Source of the DNA: Sphingobacterium sp. JB170
Lineage (GTDB): Bacteria > Bacteroidota > Bacteroidia > Sphingobacteriales > Sphingobacteriaceae
Length of the DNA: 64,000 nucleotides
Direction: 5' to 3'
NCBI RefSeq assembly: GCF_900163865.1
Contig: NZ_FUKU01000013.1
Location: forward strand, 476,981 to 540,980
Part shown: positions 37,155-46,274 of the stretch, in pieces
How the letters are laid out: the number at the start of each line of letters is the position of its first letter
Numbering within the stretch: position 1 is the first letter of the stretch
The notes under the pieces: generated by a model
What the model was told of the DNA's origin: nothing
The model's database searches: none
What the model saw: only the letters and a program-made list of their open reading frames with translations
Translations under genes and position numbers: made by a program

Positions 37155-37190
37155 AGAATGGGGTAATCGGATTTCCGATTACCCCATTCT
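37155..37190 (-). terminator. Terminator of the SusC/SusD operon
   Basis: A 17-bp perfect stem, AGAATGGGGTAATCGGA (37155-37171) against its complement at 37174-37190, ends 20 bases downstream of the SusD stop. On the minus strand it is followed by TATTTTTAG. It may also stop transcription coming from the sulfatase relic. Confidence 0.8.
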
Positions 37191-37210
37191 GGACGGGTCT
37201 AGCTTAAAAG

Positions 37211-38908
37211 CTAATTTTGTTTTAACACGCCGTTGCTGCGGTCGATTTCCGCCTGAGGAATAGGCCAGTATTCATCCTTTTCGCTAAAAGTCAAACCTTT
37301 GTACGAAGGTAGGAAGCCTCCTTCGAATGTAGAGTAGGACTCTATGGTCTCTTTTGCGATACCCCAGCGTACCAAATCAAAAAATCGATGCCCTTCTAAA
37401 GCGAGCTCAAGGCGACGTTCGAATCGCACTGCATCTTTTGCATATTCTGCATTCGGGAACGAAGCGTATGGTTCTACCGTGTAGTCTGCTGCATTTGCTC
37501 CATCGGCCGTTTTCTTCGGTGCAAGGTTTGCAGCACGCTTACGTACATCGTTTACGAGCTCCATTGCGCCCGATAAGTTTCCTGCTTCTACCTCACACTC
37601 GGCAGCCATCAGCCAGACATCCGCTAAACGGATGATGTTGACGTCGAGTCCGGTTACATATTTCTCCCCTGGGGCAGTTTCGTTCGCAAATTGTGATTGG
37701 GGAACCATCGTTTTAATCCCTACAAAGGGGCCTGCATAGTTCGCATCGCGAATCCATCCATTACCCGGCATAATACCGTAGTCTAGGTATGAAACGCCGC
37801 GACGTCCCACGGTGTAGTCCAATCGTGGATCGAATTTTAGCTGTACATCCAACTCGTACGAGTTGTCTGCCTTGCCAAGATCTGAGGTATAAGGGTCTTC
37901 TCTATATTCACCATTTAAAAAAGGTAATCCATTTGCATCAACGCGGTAGGCGTTGACAAGGTCAATAGACGGTTGGTAAAATCCACAACATCCAACCGGT
38001 GAACTTCCATACAATCCTGAAAGCATATCGCCAACGTTTGCGTTATCGGAAGAACCATTGTCATTTATAGCATGCTTGGATGCCATAACTACTTCAGGGC
38101 CGTTTTCCTGGGTCACATCGAAGTTATTCCAAAAAGGCATAGCGACAAGATCTTTGCCAGCCATGACTTGCTTGAAGAGTACTAAGGCTTCCGGAAATTT
38201 CTGTTGGTACAGGTAGAGCTTTCCCAGATAAGCCTGGGCAGTTGCTTTGTCCATTCTGCCGTATTCCTCATTAATTTTTGTTTCAGGCAAGTTCTCGATA
38301 GCGAATTTAAGATCCTCTTCAACAAACGGTAGTATATCCTGGTCGTTGGGAATTGTTTGCGCCTCCTCGGTGGTCATTTCTTCGGTAATCAGCGGTACAT
38401 TTCTGAAAACGCGCCACAGATAAAAGTAGTAATGGGCACGTAGCATTCTTGATTCGGCCTGTATCTCAATTGCGCGGTCGGCAGAAACCTCTTGTGCTCC
38501 AGTCTGATCGGCATTCAAGAGTTTGAGCGTGTTGTTACAACGAAGGACACCCTCGAAATATACCTGCCACATTGTACTTAAATTATCGTTCGTACTGATT
38601 GTTCCATAAGCCTCAATCTCATTCATTGGCGTCTGGTCGGTTAATTCGGACCCTTTATGTGCGTTGTCTGAGGCAAGTTCGCCGAAAACCCATTGACTAG
38701 GCGCGGAGCCATAGTGACCCCAAGTCCCACTTATGTTTCCATTGAGGATGCTGTATGCTCCGATTAACGCTCCTTCTACACCATCGGAATTACCCACCTG
38801 TGGTTCAGCGAGCTCTCCTTGTGGTAATTTCTGTAAGAATTCTTTTCCACAGGAGCTTGCTAATAGCATTCCTGCACCTAAAAGAATCATTAATTTATTT
38901 CGTATCAT
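37211..38908 (-). CDS. SusD/RagB-family outer-membrane lipoprotein
   Basis: This 565-residue nutrient-binding lipoprotein caps the SusC channel. It has a lipobox ending at Cys20 (LLASSCGKEF), TPR-like helices (SRMLRAHYYFYLWRVFRNVP, ATAQAYLGKLYLYQQKFPEA) and the family's C-terminal part with RFERRLELALEGHRFFDLVRW and YWPIPQAEIDRSNG. It follows the SusC gene by 26 bases. The ligand cannot be read from sequence. The neighbours suggest a phosphorylated or polyol-type compound rather than a classic polysaccharide. Confidence 0.95.
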   Translation of the reverse strand: MIRNKLMILLGAGMLLASSCGKEFLQKLPQGELAEPQVGNSDGVEGALIGAYSILNGNISGTWGHYGSAPSQWVFGELASDNAHKGSELTDQTPMNEIEAYGTISTNDNLSTMWQVYFEGVLRCNNTLKLLNADQTGAQEVSADRAIEIQAESRMLRAHYYFYLWRVFRNVPLITEEMTTEEAQTIPNDQDILPFVEEDLKFAIENLPETKINEEYGRMDKATAQAYLGKLYLYQQKFPEALVLFKQVMAGKDLVAMPFWNNFDVTQENGPEVVMASKHAINDNGSSDNANVGDMLSGLYGSSPVGCCGFYQPSIDLVNAYRVDANGLPFLNGEYREDPYTSDLGKADNSYELDVQLKFDPRLDYTVGRRGVSYLDYGIMPGNGWIRDANYAGPFVGIKTMVPQSQFANETAPGEKYVTGLDVNIIRLADVWLMAAECEVEAGNLSGAMELVNDVRKRAANLAPKKTADGANAADYTVEPYASFPNAEYAKDAVRFERRLELALEGHRFFDLVRWGIAKETIESYSTFEGGFLPSYKGLTFSEKDEYWPIPQAEIDRSNGVLKQN

Positions 38909-38934
38909 GTTAGTTCTTTTTAATTTATAAGCGA

Positions 38935-41900
38935 TTAAAAACCGAGATTAAGACCAAATGTATATTGGCGTGCTTGTGGATATGCGCCAAAGTCAACACC
39001 TAAGGCTGGATAGTCTGACGGTGTTGCCGTAATCTCCGGATCCAGACCTTCATATTTGGTGATCGTAAACAAATTGGTTACACCAAAGTATACCCTAAAC
39101 TTGTTAAACGTACTGTTTTCTCCAAATAATTTAGTAGTCGGAATGTTATAACCAATTTGTAGATTTTTTAGCTTTAGAAAGCTACCATCTTGTATGTAAT
39201 ACGATGACGTCGCATATTCTAAAGGATTCGTTTTATCGTTCGGGTTGGCAAGTGAAGGTACATCGCTTCCGGTATTTGTTTCACTCCATGAGTTTAACAA
39301 CCTTGTGCTTTTTTGCCCTTTGAATACCCCGAAATCGGTGAAATAGCGCGTAGCCTCGTATAGATCGTTGCCCTGGGATCCGTAGAAAAAGAGCGATAGA
39401 TCGAAGTTTTTGTATGCCGCGTTTACGTTTAACGAGTACACAAAATCTGGATGCGGACTTCCAATAATTGTTCTGTCTTCTGGAGTGATTTCACCATCTC
39501 CGTTAATGTCCGTATATTTTAGGCCTCCTCGTCTCGCATTTTCGTACGAGGCGGAATTTTGAATATCTTCTGCGCTCTGGAATATTCCGTCAACTTGGTA
39601 ACCATAAAAAGAGCCCACCGGATCTCCTTTTCTTAACAGGGAAGTTTCCATACTTCTAAATACGCCATAGTTTACTTGGGTGATGGATGGAGTAAGGGCG
39701 ACCACTTCGTTAACGTAACGGGAGATATTAGCCGCTAGGTCTAAGGTGAAAGGTTTTTCTTGGCGACGACCATAATGGTAGCCTAAAGACAGCTCGACGC
39801 CACTGTTACGCATGTCCCCAACGTTTTGGTAAGGCGGTATCGCGCGGCCAGAAGCAGCAGCAGGTAGCGGTACACGGAAGAGCATGTCGGTTGTCTTTTT
39901 ATCAAACCAATCAAAAGATCCGTCGAAGTCACCATTAAACAATGTGAAGTCAACACCAATATTTAACGCCTTTACCTGTTCCCATTTGATGTCTGGGTTG
40001 GCGTAGTTCTTCTGCCAGATACCATTGACAACCCCTTCATTAATTGGGTAGGACGACTCTGTTAACGAAGCCAAATAGCGATTTAGGAATTGCGAGCTAG
40101 GAATTCGCTGATTACCAGTAACACCATAACCGGCTCTTAATTTCAAGTCAGTTAACCAGTCTGCATCTTGGGCAAACTCTTCTTCAGAAATACGCCAAGC
40201 ACCACTCACACCCGGGAATACGCCATAAAGGTTCTCCTCACCAAAATTCGAGGAACCGTCACGACGGAGGGTTAGACTTAATAAGTAACGGTCTTTGAAA
40301 GCGTAGTCTGCTTTCCCCATGATCGAGAACATTGTGCCTATAGAACCGACACCACTATTATTGAAATTCGAACTGCCGGAATTCAAATAAAGATAATCCA
40401 GGCTGTTCATGATGAAATAGCCGTTTCTAGAGCCGCTAATCTCGCGATTACGATTTTTGATAGCTTCGGTACCGACCATCACATTTAAACTATGATCCTC
40501 ACCAAGTTTTGGTTTGTAGTTTAAGGTGTTAGTCCAGGTCCACTCGGTCGTATAGCCGTGGTATTCACTCATTCCATTATTGAAGTTCCCTTCCGAAAAT
40601 TCAGGGTTAGGATACGTATAGCTTACGCCGTTGTAGTTATCGTACCGAAGCCCATAACTCGTGCGAAGCGTCAGGCCATCAATAATATCGTACTCTGCAA
40701 AAGCATTTCCAAAGAAGGTATTGTTGCGATTTATGTTGTCCTTTTGACGATAAGCCATGGCGACCGGGTTTTCCCCGTTCCCTAAGCCATTTCCAAACGA
40801 TCCAGCAAAGTTGCCGCCCTCATCGTATACAGGAATGATATTCTGTATACGGTAAGCAAAACCTAGAACCGACCCCTCTCCGATGTAGTTTCCGGCGGTG
40901 TTCGTGTTCACACCCAGACCGTACCCCTCGGAATACGTGTAGGACATGTTTTCCCCGAACCGGAGCTTGTTGTTGAATGCTTTAAATTGGGTATTGGTGC
41001 GCACGCTATAACGCCGGAAGCCGGTATGGATCATGGTACCTTTTTGGTCCAAATAACCACCCGAAAAGGCGTATGTCGCTTTGTCTGTACCGCCGTTTGC
41101 TGCAAGTTGATACGATTGTATTGGCGCGGTTTCGGTAAGCTCGTCGAACCAGTTGGTACCAGCCTTGTTTGCCTTTGTAATTTGGTAGAACGACGCCCTG
41201 TCTTTTGCGTTATAATTATACTTACTCATGTCAATATCATCCGGGGTGATATCCCAGTTCGTTTTTGATCCGGCGAGTAAGTAATCTTGTAGTGCTAAAT
41301 TGGTGCCGTTGAATTGATTGTCATAATCTAGAATTTGTTGCGGCGTGAGCATCTTTGGAAACGCTTCGCTTTTGGGTACGGCAGCGCCAGCGTAGGCATC
41401 GAAAGTGATGTTTGTTGGTCCTACGGCACCCGATTTGGTTGTTACGATGATTACACCGTTGTTCGCCCGTGACCCGTAGATCGATGCCGCTGAAGCATCT
41501 TTCAAAACCTGCATACTCTCGATGTCATTCTGATTTAACCAGCTTAGTTTGCCTTCATAAGGCACACCGTCGATAATATAAAGAGGCTCGTTGTTATTAA
41601 TGGTCGAATAACCCCGGATCCGAATTTGAGGCGTGGAGCCTGGGGCGCCGTCATTGACAATCTGTACCCCTGTTGCGCGCCCTTGCAGGGCTTCAACAGC
41701 ACTGGCTGCAGGCTGTGATTTAAGTTCGGCGACATCCACGACCGCAACGGCGCCGGTAAGGTCCTTCTTACGCTGGGTTCCGTAACCCGTCACAAGAACT
41801 TCTTCAAGGCTACTGTTGTCTTCGTTGAGCGATATAGCAATCTCTTGTGTCGTTTGTACAACGGTGTATCGTTGGGTGGCGAATCCGATGTAGGTGATTT

Positions 41901-42207
41901 CAAGGACGTCGTTTGCGTTTGCTGGGATTTCGAAATTTCCGGTTTCGTCGGTTTGCGTGGAAACAGATTTTCCTACCACGCTAATGGTGGCGCCAATTAT
42001 CGGTTCGCCATTCGTCTGATTTAGGATTTTACCTTTTACTGGTGTTTGTAACGCATGTAGTGGGTGCGTTGTGCGCTTATTCCATAATGTGTTTTCTGAG
42101 GCCCCGGCAGTGCTCATGGTGAGCATACCCATGGAGATCAGAAGCCCATTTCGAAGCAGCCTCTTAGGGGAGAGGGAGATGCTATGGAATTTTTGTGGTC
42201 TTCCCAT
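38935..42207 (-). CDS. SusC/RagA-family TonB-dependent transporter
   Basis: This outer-membrane transporter has 1090 residues. A signal peptide (LLRNGLLISMGMLTMSTAGA) is followed by a carboxypeptidase-regulatory-like domain (VKGKILNQTNGEPIIGATIS). The plug starts at VLVTGYGTQRKKDLTGAVA and includes PQIRIRGYSTINNNEPLYII. The long barrel ends in aromatic residues (QYTFGLNLGF). There is no STN domain, so signalling through an anti-sigma factor is unlikely; control may fall to the DeoR regulator 650 bases upstream. It forms a unit with the SusD gene. Confidence 0.96.
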   Translation of the reverse strand: MGRPQKFHSISLSPKRLLRNGLLISMGMLTMSTAGASENTLWNKRTTHPLHALQTPVKGKILNQTNGEPIIGATISVVGKSVSTQTDETGNFEIPANANDVLEITYIGFATQRYTVVQTTQEIAISLNEDNSSLEEVLVTGYGTQRKKDLTGAVAVVDVAELKSQPAASAVEALQGRATGVQIVNDGAPGSTPQIRIRGYSTINNNEPLYIIDGVPYEGKLSWLNQNDIESMQVLKDASAASIYGSRANNGVIIVTTKSGAVGPTNITFDAYAGAAVPKSEAFPKMLTPQQILDYDNQFNGTNLALQDYLLAGSKTNWDITPDDIDMSKYNYNAKDRASFYQITKANKAGTNWFDELTETAPIQSYQLAANGGTDKATYAFSGGYLDQKGTMIHTGFRRYSVRTNTQFKAFNNKLRFGENMSYTYSEGYGLGVNTNTAGNYIGEGSVLGFAYRIQNIIPVYDEGGNFAGSFGNGLGNGENPVAMAYRQKDNINRNNTFFGNAFAEYDIIDGLTLRTSYGLRYDNYNGVSYTYPNPEFSEGNFNNGMSEYHGYTTEWTWTNTLNYKPKLGEDHSLNVMVGTEAIKNRNREISGSRNGYFIMNSLDYLYLNSGSSNFNNSGVGSIGTMFSIMGKADYAFKDRYLLSLTLRRDGSSNFGEENLYGVFPGVSGAWRISEEEFAQDADWLTDLKLRAGYGVTGNQRIPSSQFLNRYLASLTESSYPINEGVVNGIWQKNYANPDIKWEQVKALNIGVDFTLFNGDFDGSFDWFDKKTTDMLFRVPLPAAASGRAIPPYQNVGDMRNSGVELSLGYHYGRRQEKPFTLDLAANISRYVNEVVALTPSITQVNYGVFRSMETSLLRKGDPVGSFYGYQVDGIFQSAEDIQNSASYENARRGGLKYTDINGDGEITPEDRTIIGSPHPDFVYSLNVNAAYKNFDLSLFFYGSQGNDLYEATRYFTDFGVFKGQKSTRLLNSWSETNTGSDVPSLANPNDKTNPLEYATSSYYIQDGSFLKLKNLQIGYNIPTTKLFGENSTFNKFRVYFGVTNLFTITKYEGLDPEITATPSDYPALGVDFGAYPQARQYTFGLNLGF

Positions 42208-42857
42208 AATTGTTTGTGTTTAAATTGTTTAAATAGTTTTAGTGGTCGAATTTTTTACCATAAGTAGCCGTAGGAGATTACAAAGAATGTAGTTCCAACC
42301 GGCATTAGCCGAATGATTATTGCGCTTGATGTGTACTTATGATTTCGCGGTTAGCTGGGTGTTCGAATGTAAATAGTGTAGCTGTGTTTCATCAATTGTT
42401 AGTTTGTGTTTAAAATTGTTTGTGTTAGCATTATAAATCTACATATTAAGTGCCGGGCAAAGTGTACAGGTGACACCAGTATTTTTTGCCGGTAGCGATC
42501 CTCGAAAGGAATTCGGGGATCGTACGTTATATTTGGATTTAAATTCAGTTAACGGTGAGTTGAACTGTTTGTCTAATTTAGGAATTAATTTTAAAATGCA
42601 AGCGTATTGTGTAACTAAATTTTTGCAAAAAGGTTCTTTCGCTACGTAAAGATATAAATTGTTGAAATAACGTTATATGATTTTATGCGAATTAACCTGG
42701 GTATATCAGCTGTCGCTTTAACAAGTCACACCTTGATCGGTGGCCAAGGCGATAGGTTGACAATTGTCACATAGCTAAATCCGTTATTCAATTTGAAATG
42801 TATGTGTTTAGCCTTGGTAAAACCAACAAGAATATTGTTTAATGGGAGAAAATTGAA
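42208..42857. other. 650-bp gene-free leader upstream of susC
   Basis: No gene is visible. Two structures stand out. One is an 11-bp hairpin, CGATCCTCGAA (42496-42506) with TTCGGGGATCG (42512-42522), without a T-run on either side. The other is an exact palindrome, TGACAATTGTCA (42758-42769), next to a CCTTG/CAAGG hairpin (42731-42749). They may be operator or leader elements for the SusCD operon. Confidence 0.4.
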
Positions 42858-43625
42858 TTATTCGACAATAATAACCTTTATGCCCGCCTCTTCAAGTGTG
42901 GGAAGGTATTGACGTGGAATGTTTTTATCGGTGATAATATAATCTATCTCGTCAAGATTACATATTTTTCCCAGTCCGCGTCTTCCAAATTTGGTGCTAT
43001 CGGCCAGAATAACAATTTTTTGTGAGGTGGTTAACATTTTCTGATTTAAGGTCGCCTCGGTGAGGTTACTAATTGTCGCCCCATAATCCAAATCTATACC
43101 ATCTACGCCGATGAAAAGTATGCCACACGATACTTCATCGAGAATATGCATCGCATATTGACCGGAAACCGATGAAGAGTTTGGGCGGATAAGTCCTCCA
43201 AGTTGTAGGACTTCCACGTTTGGACGGCCCGTGAGTTCCAAAGCTACTTTAAGTGCTGGAGTGATTACCGTCAGGCTGTTTGTTGGGTTGAGTTGCCGTG
43301 CAACAGCGAATGCTGTAGTGCCCGATCCGATCAGAATCGAGTCGTTGTCTTGTATTAGTTCGACCGCTTTTTTAGCGATCTTAAGTTTCTCGTCTGAATT
43401 GATCGACTCTTTAATTGAAATTGAACGGTCAATCGCATATGGGTTGTTGATCGAGGCGCCTCCTTTTGTTCGGTATAAGAGGTTTTTCTCCTCCAGCATT
43501 TTTAGATCTTTACGAATAGTAACGCTCGATACATTCATTTTTTCACAGAGTTCCTGAATGGTAACTTTCTGTTCCGCTTTAATTTTCTTTAAAATATATT
43601 CGTGTCTTTCGGTGATTGTCTTCAT
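42858..43625 (-). CDS. DeoR-family transcriptional regulator
   Basis: The 255-residue protein has the DeoR N-terminal HTH (TIQELCEKMNVSSVTIRKDLKML) and a C-terminal sugar-phosphate-binding DeoRC domain with SILIGSGTTAFAVARQL, GIDLDYGATISNLTEA and ILADSTKFGRRGL. Regulators of this family usually respond to a phosphorylated sugar intermediate. Here that fits a pathway with two kinases in the divergent operon. It is set between the SusCD leader and the catabolic operon and could repress both. Confidence 0.93.
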   Translation of the reverse strand: MKTITERHEYILKKIKAEQKVTIQELCEKMNVSSVTIRKDLKMLEEKNLLYRTKGGASINNPYAIDRSISIKESINSDEKLKIAKKAVELIQDNDSILIGSGTTAFAVARQLNPTNSLTVITPALKVALELTGRPNVEVLQLGGLIRPNSSSVSGQYAMHILDEVSCGILFIGVDGIDLDYGATISNLTEATLNQKMLTTSQKIVILADSTKFGRRGLGKICNLDEIDYIITDKNIPRQYLPTLEEAGIKVIIVE

Positions 43626-43759
43626 AAATCTAGATTAACGTACGGAAAATATAATGTTCAACGGATTGAATATTGCAAAAAGTCGCTGATAGATCAATTC
43701 CCTTTTTTTAGATATTTCTCGATAACTAAATTAAGCATTAACTCGTTATGTTCCTACTG

Positions 43760-43767
43760 CAAAGATA
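43760..43767 (-). promoter_or_regulatory. -7 box of the DeoR gene
   Basis: Read on the minus strand this is TATCTTTG, a TAnnTTTG match, 135 bases before the DeoR ATG. Two direct repeats CACACTCC (43799-43806, 43844-43851) lie upstream of it and could be regulator sites. Confidence 0.5.
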
Positions 43768-43894
43768 GAAAATTATGTCTTGGTGCGCTATGTTTTGTCA
43801 CACTCCCAATAGTGTTGGAGGATTTAAAACTGTATGGTTTAACCACACTCCTGTAAAAGTACCAATTGAAGCAATTGAAGGGGGATTTTCATTC

Positions 43895-43977
43895 GGTTAA
43901 CACTTTATTAACATTATTTTATTTTTTATTTAATGTTATTTTTTATTGAAAAATATTTAATTTAGTTTGTGTTAACC
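43895..43977. promoter_or_regulatory. Paired GGTTAACAC sites before the catabolic operon
   Basis: GGTTAACAC (43895-43903) and its complement GTGTTAACC (43969-43977) flank a very AT-rich stretch just before the permease ATG at 43999. Each has the palindromic core GTTAAC. The layout suits a DNA-looping repressor such as the neighbouring DeoR protein. The link is an inference. Confidence 0.4.
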
Positions 43978-43998
43978 TAATTATAACAGAATATACCA

Positions 43999-45228
43999 AT
44001 GGAAAAGACATTAGAACGGGGCCCCTGGATGCCGGGGAATTTAAAGTGGGGATACCTGGGGGTTTTGATCTTCATGATGGGCGATGGCGTCGAGCAGGGC
44101 TGGTTAAGTCCCTATTTAATTGAGCAAGGTATGTCGATGGGGCAATCCGCCTCCTTGTTCACCGTATACGGCATTACAATCGCAATTTCTTCATGGTTTT
44201 CCGGTGTGCTCGCAGAGAGCTACGGACCTAGAAAAGGAATGGCGATGGGACTACTTCTTTATATCATAGGTACGATTGGCTTTGTTAGTTTAGGGATGGC
44301 ACAGCTTGATTACCATGCCATGTTGTTGTTTTATGCTGTGCGCGGCTTTGGGTATCCGCTTTTTGCGTACTCGTTTTTGGTATGGATAACTTACCGGGTA
44401 CCACAGAATAGGCTGGGGACGGCTGTAGGCTGGTTTTGGTTTGTGTTTACCGGAGGGCTGAATGTTTTGGGCGCCTATTATTCTTCCTGGGCACTCGAGC
44501 GTTTTGGGTATGAAAATACCCTATGGAGTTCCCTTTTGTGGGTGCTCATTGGTGCCTTCTTTGCTTTGGTGCTCAATCGGGATAAATTCCAAGTCAAGGC
44601 AATCAATGGTTCGAAACTACGGGAGCTGATGAACGGCTTGACCATTGTCAAAAAAGAACCTAAAGTGCTTATTGGGGGCATCGTGCGCGTGATAAATACG
44701 ACTGCACAGTTTGCCTTTCCCGTCTTTCTGCCGATATATATGGCTGAACACGGTTTCGATACCAAAGAATGGCTACAGATTTGGGGGACGATATTTACGG
44801 CCAACATCATATTTAATCTCGTGTTTGGCTACGTTGGCGATAAAGTAGGCTGGCAAAATACCATTATGTGGTTTGGTGGGGTAGGCTGCGCGCTGACGAC
44901 TATTATTTTTTACTATTCCCCGGTGCTATTTAACGCAAGTTATTGGGCCGTGATGGCTTCCGGTGTCTGCTGGGGAGCATTTTTGGCCGGCTACGTACCA
45001 CTTTCGGCATTGGTCCCTTCGCTAGTTAAAGAGGATAAAGGCGCTGCAATGGCCATCTTAAACCTTGGTGCGGGGTTGCCCGTTTTCATCGGTCCGGCAA
45101 TCGTAGGGATACTTATCGGACCCATAGGTAGTGAAGGAGTGGTGTGGGTGCTGGCGGGTCTTTATTTATTGAGCGCCGTGCTAACAAAATTTATCCGTAT
45201 CGATAGCGCGCCACAGACACTGACATAA
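43999..45228 (+). CDS. MFS transporter, RbtT/DalT/CsbX (polyol) type
   Basis: This 409-residue inner-membrane permease has 12 predicted membrane segments. It resembles the ribitol/arabitol permeases RbtT and DalT across its whole length: GYLGVLIFMMGDGVEQGWLS, LFYAVRGFGYPLFAYSFLVW, AVGWFWFVFTGG, WLQIWGTIFTANIIFNLVFG and AAMAILNLGAGLPVFIGPAI. A small polyol or related compound is the best guess for the cargo. It heads a six-gene operon with a dehydrogenase, two FGGY kinases, a phosphatase and a phosphodiesterase. Confidence 0.82.
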   Translation: MEKTLERGPWMPGNLKWGYLGVLIFMMGDGVEQGWLSPYLIEQGMSMGQSASLFTVYGITIAISSWFSGVLAESYGPRKGMAMGLLLYIIGTIGFVSLGMAQLDYHAMLLFYAVRGFGYPLFAYSFLVWITYRVPQNRLGTAVGWFWFVFTGGLNVLGAYYSSWALERFGYENTLWSSLLWVLIGAFFALVLNRDKFQVKAINGSKLRELMNGLTIVKKEPKVLIGGIVRVINTTAQFAFPVFLPIYMAEHGFDTKEWLQIWGTIFTANIIFNLVFGYVGDKVGWQNTIMWFGGVGCALTTIIFYYSPVLFNASYWAVMASGVCWGAFLAGYVPLSALVPSLVKEDKGAAMAILNLGAGLPVFIGPAIVGILIGPIGSEGVVWVLAGLYLLSAVLTKFIRIDSAPQTLT

Positions 45229-45260
45229 ATATTAATGGACAAAACATTTAAAACTAATAT

Positions 45261-46265
45261 ATGAGAGTATTGCTTACCGCCCCTTATGAAAATGAGCGCG
45301 CACTAGCGGAACTAGAATCTTTATTCGACGAGGTAATTTATAAATCCTGGAAACCAAATGGTAGAGCATATAATGCGAATGAGTTATCCGAATTGTTAAA
45401 GCAATCCAGAGCCGAGGCCCTCATCGTTGAACACGACGAGATCACAGCTGACGTACTACAAGAGAACCCGAATTTAGCTTTTATAGGTATATGTCGTGGA
45501 ACACCCTCGAACATTGACCTGAAGGCAGCTAGTGAGCTCGGTATCCCGGTGTTTAATACGCCTGCTCGTAATGCTCAGGCGGTAGCGGAAATGTTTATTG
45601 CAAACGTGATCGCTGTCTTGCGGCATACATTTTCGGGTGTCGAGTGGTTGGCAAACAAAAATTGGGGCGAAGGGGCCCATACCTCGTACTTGAATTTTAA
45701 AGGAAATGAGCTTGCAGGAAAAAAAGTTGGCATGGTAGGCTTTGGTGCGGTGGGACAATATATTGCCCGGATGCTGGTCAGTTTTCCGGCAGAAATTTAC
45801 TATTTTGACCCTTATTACACAGATCCCAATTCGAACTTTATAAAAGTGGAGCTAGAGGAGTTGTTTTCATCTTGTGATGTGGTCGGGATTCATCTACCCG
45901 TAACGGCAGAAACAGTAGGAATGATTGATAAGAAATATTTAGATCTGCTGAAGCCCGAAGCGATATTCGTGAATACTGCGCGAGCTACGGTCGTAAATCG
46001 AGATGATTTGCTTGCAACTGTTGAACAGGGTAAAATTCGAGGCGTAGTGCTTGACGTATTTTATAACGAACCGCCAGACGAAATAGATTACAAGATGATC
46101 CTTAATAAAAGGGTGCTTGCTACTCCGCATATCGCTGGGGCGACGCACGAAGTGGAAGATCACCATGCTTTTATAATGAATAACAATTTACGTGAATTCT
46201 TTTTCAAAGGCAATAAAGCGATCAAACAGTTGGTGAACAAATCGATTTTAAATGAAATTAGCTAG
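45261..46265 (+). CDS. D-isomer-specific 2-hydroxyacid dehydrogenase
   Basis: This 334-residue NAD-dependent dehydrogenase has a Rossmann motif (GKKVGMVGFGAVGQYIARML). The catalytic triad is complete: Arg in VNTARATVVNRDD, Glu in VFYNEPP and His in ATPHIAGATHE. The N-terminal substrate domain includes FIGICRGTPSNIDLKAA. Members act on glycerate, phosphoglycerate, lactate or sugar-derived 2-ketoacids. In this operon it may oxidise or reduce an acid formed from the imported compound. The substrate is unknown. Confidence 0.85.
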   Translation: MRVLLTAPYENERALAELESLFDEVIYKSWKPNGRAYNANELSELLKQSRAEALIVEHDEITADVLQENPNLAFIGICRGTPSNIDLKAASELGIPVFNTPARNAQAVAEMFIANVIAVLRHTFSGVEWLANKNWGEGAHTSYLNFKGNELAGKKVGMVGFGAVGQYIARMLVSFPAEIYYFDPYYTDPNSNFIKVELEELFSSCDVVGIHLPVTAETVGMIDKKYLDLLKPEAIFVNTARATVVNRDDLLATVEQGKIRGVVLDVFYNEPPDEIDYKMILNKRVLATPHIAGATHEVEDHHAFIMNNNLREFFFKGNKAIKQLVNKSILNEIS

Positions 46266-46274
46266 TAAGGAATA

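Noticed and set aside
42496..42522. Hairpin as terminator of the DeoR gene
   Set aside because: It lies over 330 bases after the stop and has no T-run on either strand.
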